In this document: positions 22,462 to 32,218 of the stretch, one piece after another | Position numbering within the stretch: the stretch's first letter is position 1 | How the letters are laid out: every line of letters begins with the position of its first letter | Made by a program: the position numbers and the translations under genes | The notes under the pieces: model-generated | Told to the model about the DNA's origin: nothing | Seen by the model: only the letters and a program-made list of their open reading frames with translations | The model's database searches: none | Source: Anolis sagrei | Lineage: Eukaryota; Chordata; Lepidosauria; Squamata; Anolidae | NCBI RefSeq assembly: GCF_037176765.1 | Contig: NC_090024.1 | Span: 112,481,508-112,545,507 of the forward strand | Reading direction: 5' to 3' | DNA: 64,000 nt

Positions 22462-25400
22462 TCCAGTATTTATATTCCGCCCTTCTCACCCCGCAGGGGA
22501 CTCAGGGCGGATTACAGTGTACACATATATGGCAAACATTCAATGCCAATTTGACATACAACATAAACAGACATACACAGGGGAGCTGCCACTTTCATCG
22601 TCCATCTGCGACACTGATGAAGTACTTCCGCATTCCCCACATGCTTTTGCTGGAGTCTTTTTTATGGCCTCATGAATTAGTTAAATTAGCCTCCCCACAC
22701 AAGGTGGTACCTAATTTTCCTACTTGACAGATGCAACTGTCTTTCGGGTTGCAAAGGTCGACTACAGGCTACACAATTGGTTGGAAGCCCACTCCAACCT
22801 GGGCTGGCTTCGAACTCATGACCTTTTGGTCAGAGTGATCTTAATGCAGCTGACACTCAGCCAACTGTGCCACAATCCCGTAGCTGTGATGGTGGTGGTG
22901 GTATTTATGTCCCACTTCTCCTCTCCTAAAGGAGAATTAGCTCCCTTCTATATTGTCATATAATCCAGATTATCAAAGCAGATACTCCACATTATTTGCT
23001 TTGAACTGGATTATATGAGTCTAAACGGCTATATAATTCAGTTCAAATCAAAAAATCTGGATTTTATATGGCAGTCTAGAAGGGGCCTCAAAGTGGCTAA
23101 CACTAAAAAGCATAAAATATTTCAATTAAAATCCAAAGCATAGAAACATAAAAATAGAATTAAATAGATGCATTTATATCTTTGCAATACAGGAGTCCCA
23201 TTGTAAACAAACAGACCAATTATATTTCTCAGCTTCACACCACATCTCCAAATGTCCATGATTTGTAGAGGCAAAACTTGAGGGAACTCTTTCCACAGAT
23301 ACTCACATTTAAAATTTCAAACAGTTTCTTCTTTTTTGAAGGTTCCTCCACCCACAGAATAATCTGGCGGACATTGGAACATGGCTGGTTCTTCTCCCCA
23401 ATGGTTATTTTCACAGGGTTTTGGAGAAGCCGATTTGCCAACTGCTCGATACCAAAAGGCATTGTGGCCGACACCAAAATGGATTGATGGTCTCTGGGGA
23501 TATTCTCCAAAATATCTAGAACTTGCTGCTGGAAACCCATCTTCAACATAGTGTCGGCCTATTTAAACAAAGAGAAAAATGAATTCGTTGGCATCAGGTT
23601 TTAATATGATGTGCCTGGCTGAGAAAATATTGCTCTGAGCAATGCTGTTTAAGGTCCCATCTACAGTCATGTTGAAGGCCCCATCTACATCGCCATATAA
23701 TCCAGTCTCTGAATCCAAATTATCAGATCTGAACTGGATTATATGGCAGTGTAGACTCATATAATTCAGTTCAAAGCAGATAATTTGGATTCAGAAACTG
23801 GATCATATTATTATTATTATTATTATTATTTGTACCCCGCTAACATCTCCCGAAGGATTCGGTGCGGCTTACAATGGCCAAGGCCCTCAATAAAACAACA
23901 GCATAACAAATACAACAATAAAACTCATAAGCAAACCAATAAACATTAAACCAATAAAACATTAAAACAATAACATCATGACACATTTAAAACTAAGGGC
24001 CGGGCCAAATGTAATGAATAAAATTAAAATTGCTGGACATGACAGGTGAAATGTAAGGATTTTAGGGTAGGTGCAATGTGCAGGCAATCTTAAATCTCTA
24101 ATAAAGTGCGTTTGGGACATGATGCTGGGAGTTTCCTATTCTGGAAAGGCACACTGGAACAGCCAGGTCTTCAAGCTCTTCCTAAACACTGCCAACGTTG
24201 GGGCTTGTCTGATGTCCTTGGGGAGAGAGTTCCAGAGTCAGGGGGCTACCACAGAGAAGGCCCTGTCCCTCGTCCCCACCAAACGCGCTTGCGACGCAGG
24301 TGGAATCGTGAGCAGGGCCTCTCCAGATGAACGAAGGGATCATGTGGGTTCATATACGGAGATGCGGTCACGCAGGGGCTACCACAGAGAAGGCCCTGTC
24401 CCTCGTCACCACCAAACGCATATGGCAGCGTAGATCGTGCCTAAGAAACACCCACCCAACATTTTGTCTTCAAGACATAATACAGACTTACCTCATCCAC
24501 TACAACTATTTTGATATTATGGAGTTCAACAGAACTTTGCTTTAGAATTTCTAGGAGCCTTCCGGGAGTTGCTATTATAACCTAATAGAAAAAGAGGGAG
24601 AAAACAACTTCATACAATAAATCAAAATTTCAAAATATTTAATTGATATAGTCAAATTCTTCCCTATGTTATCAAAACTCAGGCAAGCAGAGAAATAAAA
24701 GCCATTTAAGCAATGTAAATAAATTTGAATTCAAAACAATATGGAATAGTTTAAACAAATTAAAGGTATGTTAAACAACTAAACAAATGTAATTACAATC
24801 TTCCACAAGCAATGGAAGAGACAAGTTTCTTCAAGCAAATTGAAGTTGAATCCAGACAAGACAGAGGTCCTCCTGTTCAGTCGCAAGGCCGAACAGGGTA
24901 TAAAGTCGCAACCTGTGCTAAACAGGGTTACACTCCCGTTGAAGGCACAGGTTCGCACCTTGGGAGTTCTCCTGGATTCATCACTGAGCCTGGAATCCCA
25001 GGTTGCAGCGGTGGCCAGGGGAGCTTTTGCACAATTAAAACTTGTGTGCCAGCTGCGCCCATACCTTGGGAAGTCAGACTTGGCCACGGTGGTCCATGCT
25101 CTCGTTACATCTAGGATAGACTACTGCAACGCACTCTACGTGGGGTTGCCTTTGAAGACTGCTCGGAAGCTTCAAATAGTCCAACGAGAGGCAGCCAGGT
25201 TAATAACTGGGGCGGCATACAGGGAGCATACAACTCCCATCTTACGTCAGCTCCACTGGCTGCCAGTTTGCTACCGGGCACAATTCAAAGTGCTGGCTTT
25301 GGCCTATAAAGCCCTGAACAGCCCCAGCCCAAATTACCTATTCGAATGCATCTCCCCCTATGAACCATTACGAAGATTAAGATCCTCAGGGGAGGCCCTG

Positions 25401-28400
25401 CTTTTCGTCCCGCCATTGTCACAGGCACGATTGGTGGGGACGAGAAACAGGGCCTTCTCGGTGATTGCTCCCCAGCTATGGAACTCCCTTCCTGGTGAGA
25501 TCAGGTCGGCCCCCTCCCTTCTGTCCTTTAGAAGGATGGTAAAAACTTGGCTGTGGGACCAAACTTTCGGTACAGGGAAATGAAGTGGCAGTGGAAAAGA
25601 TGACAGGGCCAATTGGATTTGATGCGTATGGCTAGGACGGTTTAAAATGATGTATCTTAATATTTTGATAAATGCTTTTTAATGGTTATGTATTGTATGT
25701 GAATTTGTGTCCTGGCATTGAATGTTTGCCGTGTATATGCTGTGCTCCACCCTGAGTCCCCTTCAGGGTGAGAATGGCAAAATATAAATGCTTTAAATAA
25801 ATAAATAAATAAATAAATATTGTTTGCCTAGATTCAATAAAAGGCCTTAAAGAGTATTTTATTCTGAAAAGGCCCCTACTAGAAAAAGAGAGATGAGTTT
25901 TTCTACCTGAGAGTGTTGTTCTCTAGTTCTGCCAATCTGTTTTGATCCCAAAGCCGCCGCCACCCATATACAGGCAGTCCCCAAGTTACAAACATTCGAT
26001 TTACAAACAACCCTTAGTTAAGAACGGGGGTGAGACAACAGGAAGTGAGAGAAATCTTCCTCTCAGAAAGGAAATTCACTCCTGGAAGAGTTATTATCAT
26101 GGTGAAAAGGTGTCTCAGCTGAAGCTTTCTCACCAAGCCTCGTTTCCACAAAAAGTCAAATTTTTCAAAATCCACTTATCACAGGGGCAAAAAGTGTAGT
26201 GAAGTCTTCTAAAGAGAGCACAGAAAGCAAAGCAAACACCACAGGGGTGTTAACCATTCTCTATGCTATCCAAAGCTATATATGACTTGGCCACGGTAGT
26301 CCATGATCTGGTTACATCCCGTATAGACTACTGCAACGCTCTCTACGTGGGGTTGCCTTTGTAGACGGTCCAGAAGCTTCAACTAGTCCAATGAACAGCA
26401 GCCAGCTTGCTAACAGGAGCAGCGCTCAGGGAGCATACAACCTCCTTGTTGCACCAGCTCCCCTGGCGGGGACGAGAGACAGGGCCTTCTCAGTAGTTTG
26501 CTACCGGGCCCAATTCAAAGTGCTGGCTTTGGCCTATAAAGCCCTAAACGGTTCTGGCCCAACTTACCTGTCCGAACGTGTCTCCCCTTACGAACCATCA
26601 AGGACTCTAAGATAGTCTGGGGAGGCCCAGCTCTTGGTCCCGCCTTCGTCTCAAGTACGTTTGGCGGGGACGAGAGACAGGGCCTTCTCAGTGGTGGCCC
26701 CTCGGCTATGGAACACCCTCCCTGGGGAGATTAGAATCATAGAATCAAAGAGTTGGAAGAGACCTCATGAGCCATCCAGTCCAACCCCCTGTCAAGAAGC
26801 AGGAATATTGCATTCAAATCACCCCTGACAGATGGCCATCCAGCCTCTGTTTAAAAACTTCCAAACAAGGAGCCTCCACCACACTCCAGGGCAGAGAGAT
26901 TAGATCTGCTCCCTCCCTCTTAATGTTTCGGAGGCAAGTTAAAACATGGCTGTTCGAGCAAGCGTTTACAAATGCAAAGTAGCTAATATAGGAAATCGAA
27001 CAATTTGACAATGGAACTGGACAATGCTTGATAATAATGAGACGCTAATGATGTTGTTTTTATTGCTTTTGTGGTGTTTTATATTGTTTAATGTTTTAAT
27101 CTGTATTATGTTTTCATATGTACAGATTTGTTGGAAACCAGTGTTGTCCGTAGACACCTCCAAGGTCATGTGGCCGGCATGACTGCGTTGAGCGCCGTTA
27201 CCTTCCCGCCGGAGCGGTACCTATTGATCTACTCACATTTACATGTTTTCGAACTGCTAGGTTGGCAGAAGCTAGGGCTGACAGCGGAAGCTCACACCGC
27301 TCCCCGGAATCGAACCTGCGACCTTTCGATCAACAAGCTCAGCAGCTCAGTGCTTTAACCCAGTGCGCCACCGGGGACTCCAGCGAACACGTACACACAT
27401 ACAATTTTATGTTGTTCCAATATTCATGCAAAAAAAATCACCTTAACGTTCTGTTTCAGGCGATGAAGTTGAGGAGGTAAAGGCAATCCTCCAACTAGAA
27501 GGACCGTTCTCATGTTTGGTAGCCCAACCATGAGCTCTTTTGCCTGTTTCTCGATCTGGATAGCTAATTCTCTGGTTGGCGTCAGAATAAGAGCAGATGG
27601 TGCTTCTACCTAAAATAAGAAAAGAGTTACAAGTCACAATCCATTTTCGCAAAGAAAACTCTAATTAAAACATAAAGAGAACTGCTTAGTTCTCTTAGAT
27701 CCCTTAGATCAGCTCAACAATTTTTATTTTCATCCAGAAGTAAGTAGGAATGACGTAGAACAATCAGAATGTGGCATTAGAGACTGGGAAGTGAGTGGGT
27801 GAACTCTTACAGAAATTGTATAAAGACCCATTCACACATCTAAATATGGGTTTCAGACATTAAAATGATTGTTGCAATGGATGGCATGGATGTTTGAATG
27901 AGTCATCAAAGAACTAGACCTTTTGTAGCAGTCAAAGAAATAATAAAACTGCATTTATACTTCACCCTATCTCTCCAAGGGGACTCAAAGTAAGTATAAT
28001 ATATTGTCGAAGGCTTTCATGGCTGGAATCACTAGGTTCTTGTGGGTTTTTTCGGGCTATAGAGCCATGTTCTAGAGGCATTTCTCCTGACGTTTCGCCT
28101 GCATCTATGGCAAGCATCCAGACTCAGGCAGGCCTTCAAATGCTAATGAAGGTGATCAGCTAAACATTCACACCTAACTGCAGCAGGGAAGAGCTCCTTG
28201 CCCCACCCCAGCCATTCCACAGATATATAAACCCATTTTCCTACTTCCAACAGACCTTCTCAACCTCTGAGGATGCTTGCCATAGATGCAGGCGAAACAT
28301 CAGGAGAAATGCCTCTAGAACATGGCTCTATAGCCCGAAAAAACCCACAAGAACCTAAGTATAATATATTTATTTATTTACTTTATTTATATACCGCTTT

Positions 28401-31400
28401 TCTCAGTCCTCAGGCGACTCAAAGTGGTGAACAACATCGATACAAAACATCACGAGACAAGTATAGGACAATTAAAACAATTGTAACATAAATCATTAAA
28501 CATCAGTATAACAATCATTAGCGCCTCAACAGTAAAATCACAATCCAGTCTCATCATCCATTATTCCGTATTCCTATGTTCAATTACACTGTTTAATCAA
28601 ATGCTTGTGCGAACAGCCAGGTCTTCACTTTCCTCCGGAACGCCAGCAGGGAGGGGGCCGATCTGATATCTGCAGGCAGGGCGTTCCACAGCCGAGGGGC
28701 CACCACTGAGAAGGCCCTGTCTCTCGTCCCCGCCAAGTGCACCTGTGATGCAGGAGGGACAGAGAGCAGGGCCTCCCCATAGGAGGAGATGCGTTCAGAG
28801 AGGTAAGTAGGGCCAGAACCGTTTAGGGCTTTATAGGCTAATGCCAGCACTTTGAATTGTGCCCGGTAGCAAACTGGCAGCCAGTGGAGCTGGCGCAACA
28901 GAGGAGTAGTATGCTCCCTGAGTGCTGCTCCTGTTAGCAACCTGGCTGCCAAACGCTGGACCATTTGAAGCTTCCGAGCAGTCTTCAAATGCAACCCCAC
29001 GTAGAGAGCGTTGCAGTAGTCTATACGGGATGTAACCAGAGCGTGGACTACCGTGGCCAAGTCAGACTTCCCAAGGTATGGGCGCAGCTGGCGCAGAAGT
29101 ACTGCACAGTTAAATAGGAAATAATACTTTCAAACTAGGAACAGTTTTTTTTTTCAAAATTTGTTACATAGTGTTATCAGGGCCCTTCCACATAGCCCTA
29201 TATCCCAAAATATCAAGGCAGAAAAGCCCATATTATCTGAGTGTTGACTCAGATAACCCAGTTCAAAGCAGATATTGTGGGATTTTTTGTCTTTATATTC
29301 TGGGATGTAGGGGTATTTAGAAGGGTCCTCACTCAGCATTTGCAAAGCTTGATACTCAAGCTTATTTTCCTTTTTGTGAAGTACAGCTGAAGCATTGTCC
29401 GTAAAATCCACTACAAACAATGTACATTGTTGCTAACAGATTTGTGTAAAAATGGGTGGCATTCAGAAATCTTTCACTGTTGACAATTTTGTGACCCCAA
29501 CACTGAGCTAAGGGGACCCCATTTGGGGCCTGTATCCACAGTTTAAGAGGAAGTATTCTAATATTTCATAATATTCTACATCTAGGATAGACTACTGCAA
29601 CGCACTCTACGTGGGGTTGCCTTTGAAGACTGCTCGGAAGCTTCAAATAGTCCAACGAGAGGCAGGTTAATAACTTGTGCAGCATACAGGGAGCATACAA
29701 CTCCCATGTTACGCCAGCTCCACTGGCTGCCAGTTTGCTACTGGGCACAATTCAAAGTGCTGGCTTTGGCCTATAAAGCCCTAAACGGCTCCGGCCCAAA
29801 TTACCTGTCCAAACGCATCTCCCCCTATGAACCATCGTGGAGATTAAGATCCTCCGGGGAGGACCTGCTTTCTGTCCCGCCATTGTCACAGGCACGATTG
29901 GTGGGGATGAGAGACAGGGCCTTCTCGGTGATTGCTCCCGGCTATGGAACTCCCTTCCTGGTGAGATCAGGTCGGCCCCCTCCCTCCTGTCCTTTAGAAG
30001 GATGGTAAAAACTTGGCTGTGGGACCAAGCTTTCGGGACAGGCCTTCGGATAAGCTGGCAGATGGACAAAGACAACCAATGACGACCAGAATAGGAAAGG
30101 ACAATGACGATGCTAGATGGATTACGGATTATGAATTGGTGAACATTAACCACAAGATGATTTTATTGCTACTAGTATACTGTTTGATTGTTTTAGTTAG
30201 TAATAACTGTTGACATTATATGGTAAATTTGTGTATTGTATATTGTATTGTATTTTGTGAATTGTTAAGCATCGAATTGTGTCTTTTGTAAGCCGCCCTG
30301 AGTCCCCCCTAGGGGGTTGAGAAGGGCGGGGTAGAATAAATAAATAAATAAACCGGCAATAGGAAGATTACCAGGCCAATGATTTGACGCGGATGACTAG
30401 GGCAGTTTTAAATGGTGTATTTTAATATTTTGATAAATGTTTTTCATGTTTATGTATTGTATGTGAATTTGTGTCCCGGCATTGAATGTTTGCTGTGTAT
30501 ATGCTGTGCTCTACCCTGAGTCCCCTTCGGGGTGAGAAGGGCAGAATATAAATGTTTTAAATAAATAAAATAAAAAATAATCTTAACTGCTAGCTATGAT
30601 CTCTTGTTTGAGAGATCCCTTTGCATTTCTTACTTTCAAAGCAATGGAATGAAAAGCAGAACTTCAAAGGAAAACAGCCACCAACCAACCAAAGGATCAA
30701 TGTATTGTCAAAGGCTTTCATGGCTGGAATCCCTCAGTTGTTGTAGGTTTTTTGGGGCTATATGGCCATGTTCTAGAAGCATTCTCTCCTGATGTTTCAC
30801 CTGCATCTATGACAAGCATCCTCAGAAGTTGTGAGGTCACAATCTCTGAGGATGCTCGGCATAGATGCAGGTGAAACGTCAGGAGAGAATGCTTCTAGAA
30901 CATGGCCATATAGCCCAAAAAAACTACAACAACCCAACCAGAGAATCATTTCCCTAGAATTCTCAGTACAGCAAAAGATGAAATCCCATGGAGGATTTAT
31001 TTCAGGAGCAACCTCCTTAAATGCCTTCACTGAAATGTGACACACAATTTCGACCTCTTCTTGAACTTTACCTCTCCCATGGCTTTAATTATAACAGGAA
31101 GCAGGAACGCAGCCGTTTTTCCTGAGCCCGTGTCGGCTGTGGCCACAATATCCCTGCCCAGTAATCCAACCGGAATCATTTGCATCTGAACCGGAGTTGG
31201 AACTTCATAGCCAGAGTTTTTTAAATTGGAGTTCAGAACATCAGGAAAGCCACAGTGTTCAAACTCTACTATAGGTCTTGCAATTCCTTGCCCTTGGACA
31301 ACAATGCCCAGCTGCTGCTTTAAGTTGTCAATCTGCTCATCTTGAAGACTTGACACAAAGGCATTTTCTTCATACGCGTAAGGACCACTCGGAAAACTGG

Positions 31401-31863
31401 GGAGAGAGTCTGCTTTATTAGTAACAGCGAGTTCTAAGTTTTCTTTCTCCTCTCTGACACGTAAAAGGTGTTTGGCTTTACACTCCAAGCTGCAAACGTC
31501 TTCATCCGTCTTGTCGCAGATATACTCCCCATAGCGGCCACAGACCATACATACAGGTTCCCCAGGCTGTGGCCAGCGTTGGTTTTTACAGAACGATTTT
31601 ATGGGCTCCTCCACAAGAGAACAGTTCTCTTCGTCGGCCTTTGCCGGAGACGATTCGGAGATCTGTGGCTCAGTGTGCCCTTCTACGGGTTTGAATACAT
31701 TCGTTTCTGTAGCTGATACATCTCTTATATCCAACTTGGCATCTCTGAACTCTGTAACCTTTTCAAACAAGGACTCATCTGAAGAGGGCTTATTCTTTTT
31801 AGCTACGCAGGTCTCTGAATCAGCTGCACTCCGCTTGACTTTCAGAGATCTTGGAACAAACAT
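14637..31863 (-). CDS. DDX59: DDX59, zinc-finger-HIT DEAD-box RNA helicase (complete coding region)
   Basis: Seven minus-strand coding exons join without a frame error: 31863-31072, 27609-27442, 24581-24492, 23558-23307, 21440-21288, 17922-17794 and 14903-14637. All internal junctions are phase 0. They encode 616 residues (human about 619). Visible domains are a zf-HIT finger (Cys105, Cys108, Cys116, Cys124, Cys128, His132), the Q-motif region [11 protein letters not shown] (219-229), Walker [11 protein letters not shown] (241-250), PTREL (275-279), TPGR (325-328), DEAD (349-352, split by an intron), SAT (380-382), GRGLDL (503-507 region) and motif VI HQVGRAGR (527-534). His-Gln where most DEAD-box proteins have His-Arg is a normal feature of DDX59. 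DDX59 is a likely RNA helicase linked in human to orofaciodigital syndrome and Hedgehog/cilium phenotypes. It lies in tandem upstream of KIF14 and head-to-head, at a distance, with CAMSAP2. Confidence 0.97.
14922..15118 (+). mobile_element. Penelope-like 3' end with ribozyme motif
   Basis: Begins ACATTCACACCTAGCTCCAG, contains TATATAAACCC and CTGAGGATGCTTGC (15027) and ends in AAAACCTACAACAACCC. The 197 bases sit in the last DDX59 intron, about 20 bases from the acceptor. Confidence 0.82.
15134..15169 (+). repeat. 36 bp duplicate of LTR interior
   Basis: GGAATTCAGAGTTCGAAGGA... reproduces, essentially without change, the interior of the solo LTR at about 16464-16499, outside any LTR context. 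Confidence 0.8.
15643..15738. repeat. Near-perfect hairpin (inverted repeat) in DDX59 last intron
   Basis: An inner arm of 33 bases (15655-15687) pairs perfectly with 15692-15724 around the loop CTGT. Beyond it the flanks (GGTAAAAGGTA / TACATTTTACC) extend pairing to about 45 bases with one mismatch and a small T-run slip. A partial third copy (CAGAGGCAAAATGC) follows at 15757-15771. Confidence 0.93.
15768..15995 (+). other. Unrecognised 75-codon open frame
   Basis: Starts [20 protein letters not shown], is basic then mixed, and ends SPASSLATH. It has no family I recognise. It lies inside an intron of DDX59 on the other strand, next to the hairpin and LTR. A splice-like TTGCTTACAG precedes it. 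Most likely chance or repeat-derived. Confidence 0.2.
16180..16864 (+). mobile_element. Solo LTR, Gypsy/ERV-like (fossil) with acidic open frame
   Basis: A 685 bp LTR, TGTTGTGACTCAGC...GGTACGACA, is flanked by a perfect 5 bp duplication ATATT (16175-16179, 16865-16869). An AATAAA signal lies near 16790. The 5' third is occupied by an acidic, Glu/Gln/Asp-rich frame (16184-16552). A related layout is seen at 43357-44474. Solo and relatively well preserved. Confidence 0.88.
16934..17266 (-). mobile_element. tRNA-derived SINE (type A)
   Basis: On the minus strand it starts at the tRNA head (GGTGGCACAGTGGGTTAAAG), with the B box GGTTCGATTCC. It runs through CTAGCAGTTCGAAAACATGC and ends in the short CCTTTATC tail. 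A young-looking copy in DDX59 intron 6. Confidence 0.9.
17267..17793. other. Intron with no recognised feature
   Basis: DDX59 intron 6 (between coding exons 6 and 7) beside exon 6. No repeat family or reading frame recognised. Confidence 0.5.
17794..17922 (-). CDS. DDX59: DDX59 coding exon 6
   Basis: Forty-three codons, [20 protein letters not shown] through SSMDEYVHQ, with motif V (GRGLDL). The donor CAG|GTAAAT splits motif VI from the last exon. Confidence 0.96.
17923..19413. other. Intron with no recognised feature
   Basis: AT-rich DDX59 intron 5 (between coding exons 5 and 6). I see neither a family of repeats nor a credible exon here. It is among the most repeat-poor stretches of the window. 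Confidence 0.5.
19414..20142. mobile_element. hAT-type non-autonomous element
   Basis: Ends CAGTGTTTCTCAACC / AGTTTGAGAAACATTG, with a perfect 8 bp target duplication GAATAGAC (19406-19413, 20143-20150). The body is the same as in 3271-4668 but without the minisatellite and in opposite orientation. Confidence 0.92.
20470..20625. mobile_element. Foldback element, family A
   Basis: Ends near TCCTTCTACATTGACA and GCGTAGAAGGAGCC. The arms have several mismatches, so it is an older copy. Confidence 0.75.
20780..20950. mobile_element. ATT-tailed dispersed repeat
   Basis: An ATT run is followed by CATATGTCACAGCAAATGAG, GCTGGATTTCGTATCACAAA and CTTCCCAAGTGTCTAGGAC. The same block occurs at 32024-32215. 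A LINE/SINE 3' end in minus orientation; class not assigned. Confidence 0.6.
20951..21287. other. Intron with no clear feature
   Basis: Starts with a weak echo of a LINE tail (CATCTCTCCTCATGACTCAA) and is otherwise unremarkable up to DDX59 exon 5. Confidence 0.4.
21288..21440 (-). CDS. DDX59: DDX59 coding exon 5
   Basis: Fifty-one codons, [20 protein letters not shown] through [10 protein letters not shown], the start of the second RecA-like domain. The acceptor is TTTGCTTAG and the donor CAG|GTTTGT. Confidence 0.96.
21671..21940 (+). mobile_element. tRNA-derived SINE (type B)
   Basis: tRNA head (CGGTGGGGCAGTGGGTTAAA), B box GGTTCAAATCC, then CTCCAGCTCCTCATGCGGGG, GGCAACGTCCTTGCAGACGG and TTTCTCAAGTCGCTCCTGAC before an A tail. 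Other copies are at 32508-32750 and 40985-41252. Confidence 0.9.
22195..22346. mobile_element. Foldback element, family A (well preserved)
   Basis: Ends GGCCCCTTCTACATTGCC and AAGTAGAAGGGGCC. The arms pair over about 65 bases around a TGTGAGTCTACACTG centre. One of the best-conserved copies. Confidence 0.9.
22420..22885 (-). mobile_element. SINE (type C) next to (ATT)n
   Basis: The minus-strand copy runs from the tRNA head near 22883 (GGATTGTGGCACAGTTGGC) to the L2-like tail at 22480-22500. The ATT run at 22422-22459 replaces the usual TAAATAAA. Confidence 0.85.
22937..23095. mobile_element. Foldback element, family A
   Basis: CTCCCTTCTATATTGTCA to GGCAGTCTAGAAGGGGCC, with moderate arm divergence. 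Confidence 0.82.
23307..23558 (-). CDS. DDX59: DDX59 coding exon 4
   Basis: Eighty-four codons begin with [18 protein letters not shown], completing DEAD, and include the SAT motif and [20 protein letters not shown]. The acceptor is TTAAATAG and the donor AAT|GTGAGT. Confidence 0.96.
23672..24445. mobile_element. Foldback element, family A variant, split by an L2-like LINE
   Basis: The left part (23672-23812) ends at AACTGGATCATA and the last 25 bases resume at 24419 (TATGGCAGCGTAGATCG). Between them lies the LINE fragment described next. Confidence 0.8.
23813..24418 (-). mobile_element. L2-like LINE 3' fragment
   Basis: Minus orientation with an ATT tail on the left. The coding remnant reads [20 protein letters not shown]-like sequence (24190-24240 region, complement), followed by a second partial copy of the block CTACCACAGAGAAGGCCCTG at 24378. 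Inserted into the foldback element. Confidence 0.75.
24492..24581 (-). CDS. DDX59: DDX59 coding exon 3
   Basis: Thirty codons, [15 protein letters not shown] through KIVVVDE, holding motif Ib and the first half of the DEAD box. Donor GAG|GTAAGT. It is flanked on both sides by L2-like LINE copies within 220 bases. Confidence 0.96.
24795..25820 (+). mobile_element. L2-like LINE, 3' part with intact C-terminal frame
   Basis: A continuous frame ends at 25583: [79 protein letters not shown] and [17 protein letters not shown]. The 3' UTR ends CCCTGAGTCCCCTTCAGGG then (TAAA)n. It lies in DDX59 intron 2. The motif set is that of the L2/CR1 superfamily. Confidence 0.9.
25968..26245 (+). repeat. Dispersed repeat beginning CAGGCAGTCCCCAAGTTACA
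   Basis: CAGTCCCCAAGTTACAAACA followed by ACAAACAACCCTTAGTTAAG is the start of a repeat common in reptiles; the rest is not recognised. Confidence 0.35.
26280..27120 (+). mobile_element. L2-like LINE fragment, rearranged, with CR1 inserted
   Basis: Contains TTGGCCACGGTAGTCCATGA, the [20 protein letters not shown] block and [20 protein letters not shown], resuming as [20 protein letters not shown] after the CR1 insertion. A piece of the block RDRAFSV is duplicated upstream, so the copy is internally scrambled. Confidence 0.8.
26734..26895 (-). mobile_element. CR1 3' fragment inserted in L2-like LINE
   Basis: A 162-base CR1 end is flanked by GAGATTA (26727-26733 and 26896-26902), a 7 bp target duplication. 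The L2 reading frame resumes right after it. CR1 was therefore active after this L2 copy landed. Confidence 0.88.
27130..27381 (-). mobile_element. tRNA-derived SINE (type A)
   Basis: Head at about 27378 (GGTGGCGCACTGGGTTAAAG), with the body through GTCTACGGACAACACTGG. The 3' tail is shorter than in 16934-17266. Confidence 0.88.
27442..27609 (-). CDS. DDX59: DDX59 coding exon 2
   Basis: Fifty-six codons, [15 protein letters not shown] through RLKQNVK, including motif Ia. The acceptor is TTATTTTAG and the donor AAG|GTGATT. It is only about 60 bases from the SINE ending near 27381. Confidence 0.96.
27610..28002. other. Intron with no recognised feature
   Basis: DDX59 intron 1 next to coding exon 2; no repeat or frame recognised. 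Confidence 0.5.
28003..28362. mobile_element. Penelope-like 3' ends in inverted pair with retained spacer
   Basis: Left arm 28003-28118 (TTGTCGAAGGCTTTCATGGC to GCAAGCATCC) and right arm 28265-28362 are complementary over about 95 bases. They share the lineage-specific change GGCTCTATAGCC, so they derive from one unit. The spacer holds the usual AACATTCACACC and TATATAAACCC blocks. Confidence 0.85.
28370..29098 (-). mobile_element. L2-like LINE, 3' part with long frame
   Basis: The minus strand encodes 155 uninterrupted residues: [20 protein letters not shown] through [20 protein letters not shown]. The tail with (TAAA)n is on the left at 28370. Truncated at LGKSDLATV. Confidence 0.9.
29178..29326. 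mobile_element. Foldback element, family B
   Basis: GGGCCCTTCCACATAGCCC to the degraded right end TATTTAGAAGGGTCC. The arms pair with a few mismatches. Confidence 0.82.
29575..30352 (+). mobile_element. L2-like LINE 3' part
   Basis: Contains [40 protein letters not shown] and [13 protein letters not shown], with small deletions that shift frame. The tail is CCGCCCTGAGTCCCCCCTAG then (TAAA)n. Confidence 0.88.
30353..30572 (+). mobile_element. Second L2-like 3' UTR in tandem
   Basis: Starts within the 3' UTR (GGCAATAGGAAGATTACCAG) and repeats the tail GAGTCCCCTTCGGGGTGAG. It belongs to the subfamily of 24795-25820, not to its left neighbour. Confidence 0.8.
30700..30940. mobile_element. Penelope-like 3' ends in inverted pair
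   Basis: Arms of about 110 bases (TTGTCAAAGGCTTTCATGGC inward, and its mirror ending AAAACTACAACAACCC) share the lineage change CTAGAAGCATTCTC. The plus-strand ribozyme core is at 30846 and the minus-strand one ends near 30833. Lies just 3' of DDX59 coding exon 1. Confidence 0.85.
31072..31863 (-). CDS. DDX59: DDX59 coding exon 1
   Basis: This exon holds 264 codons from [11 protein letters not shown] to IKAMGE, with donor GAG|GTAAAG. It contains the acidic N-terminus, the zf-HIT finger and Walker A. An acceptor (TTATTACAG) at 31875-31883 lies 11 bases before the ATG, so a non-coding exon must exist upstream. Confidence 0.97.
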
Positions 31864-32023
31864 TCTTCAGAAGCCTGTAATAAAAGCATACAGCAATTAC
31901 CAGAAAACCTAAGGACAGATTCTCATCCATTCTTTCACTAACAGTTTCCGTTAATTAGATATTTCAGGTTACTGTGGATAGAATCTACATTTGATATATG
32001 TATTTTACTATATTATTATTATT

Positions 32024-32180
32024 ATTGACACAAAAGCACAGTATGTCACAGCAAATGAGATCTATATGCTGGATTTCGTATCACAAAATCACAAGTTGGA
32101 CACTTCCCAAGCGTCTAGGACTGTGTGATGTATTTTTGAATGATGCACACAGATCCAACCAAGTAAGGTGGCCTTTTGCA

Positions 32181-32218
<38 letters not shown>
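32024..32218 (-). mobile_element. ATT-tailed dispersed repeat
   Basis: Same block as 20780-20950 (ATGTCACAGCAAATGAGATC, TTTCGTATCACAAAATCACA), ending in an ATT run at 32181-32218. Confidence 0.6.
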
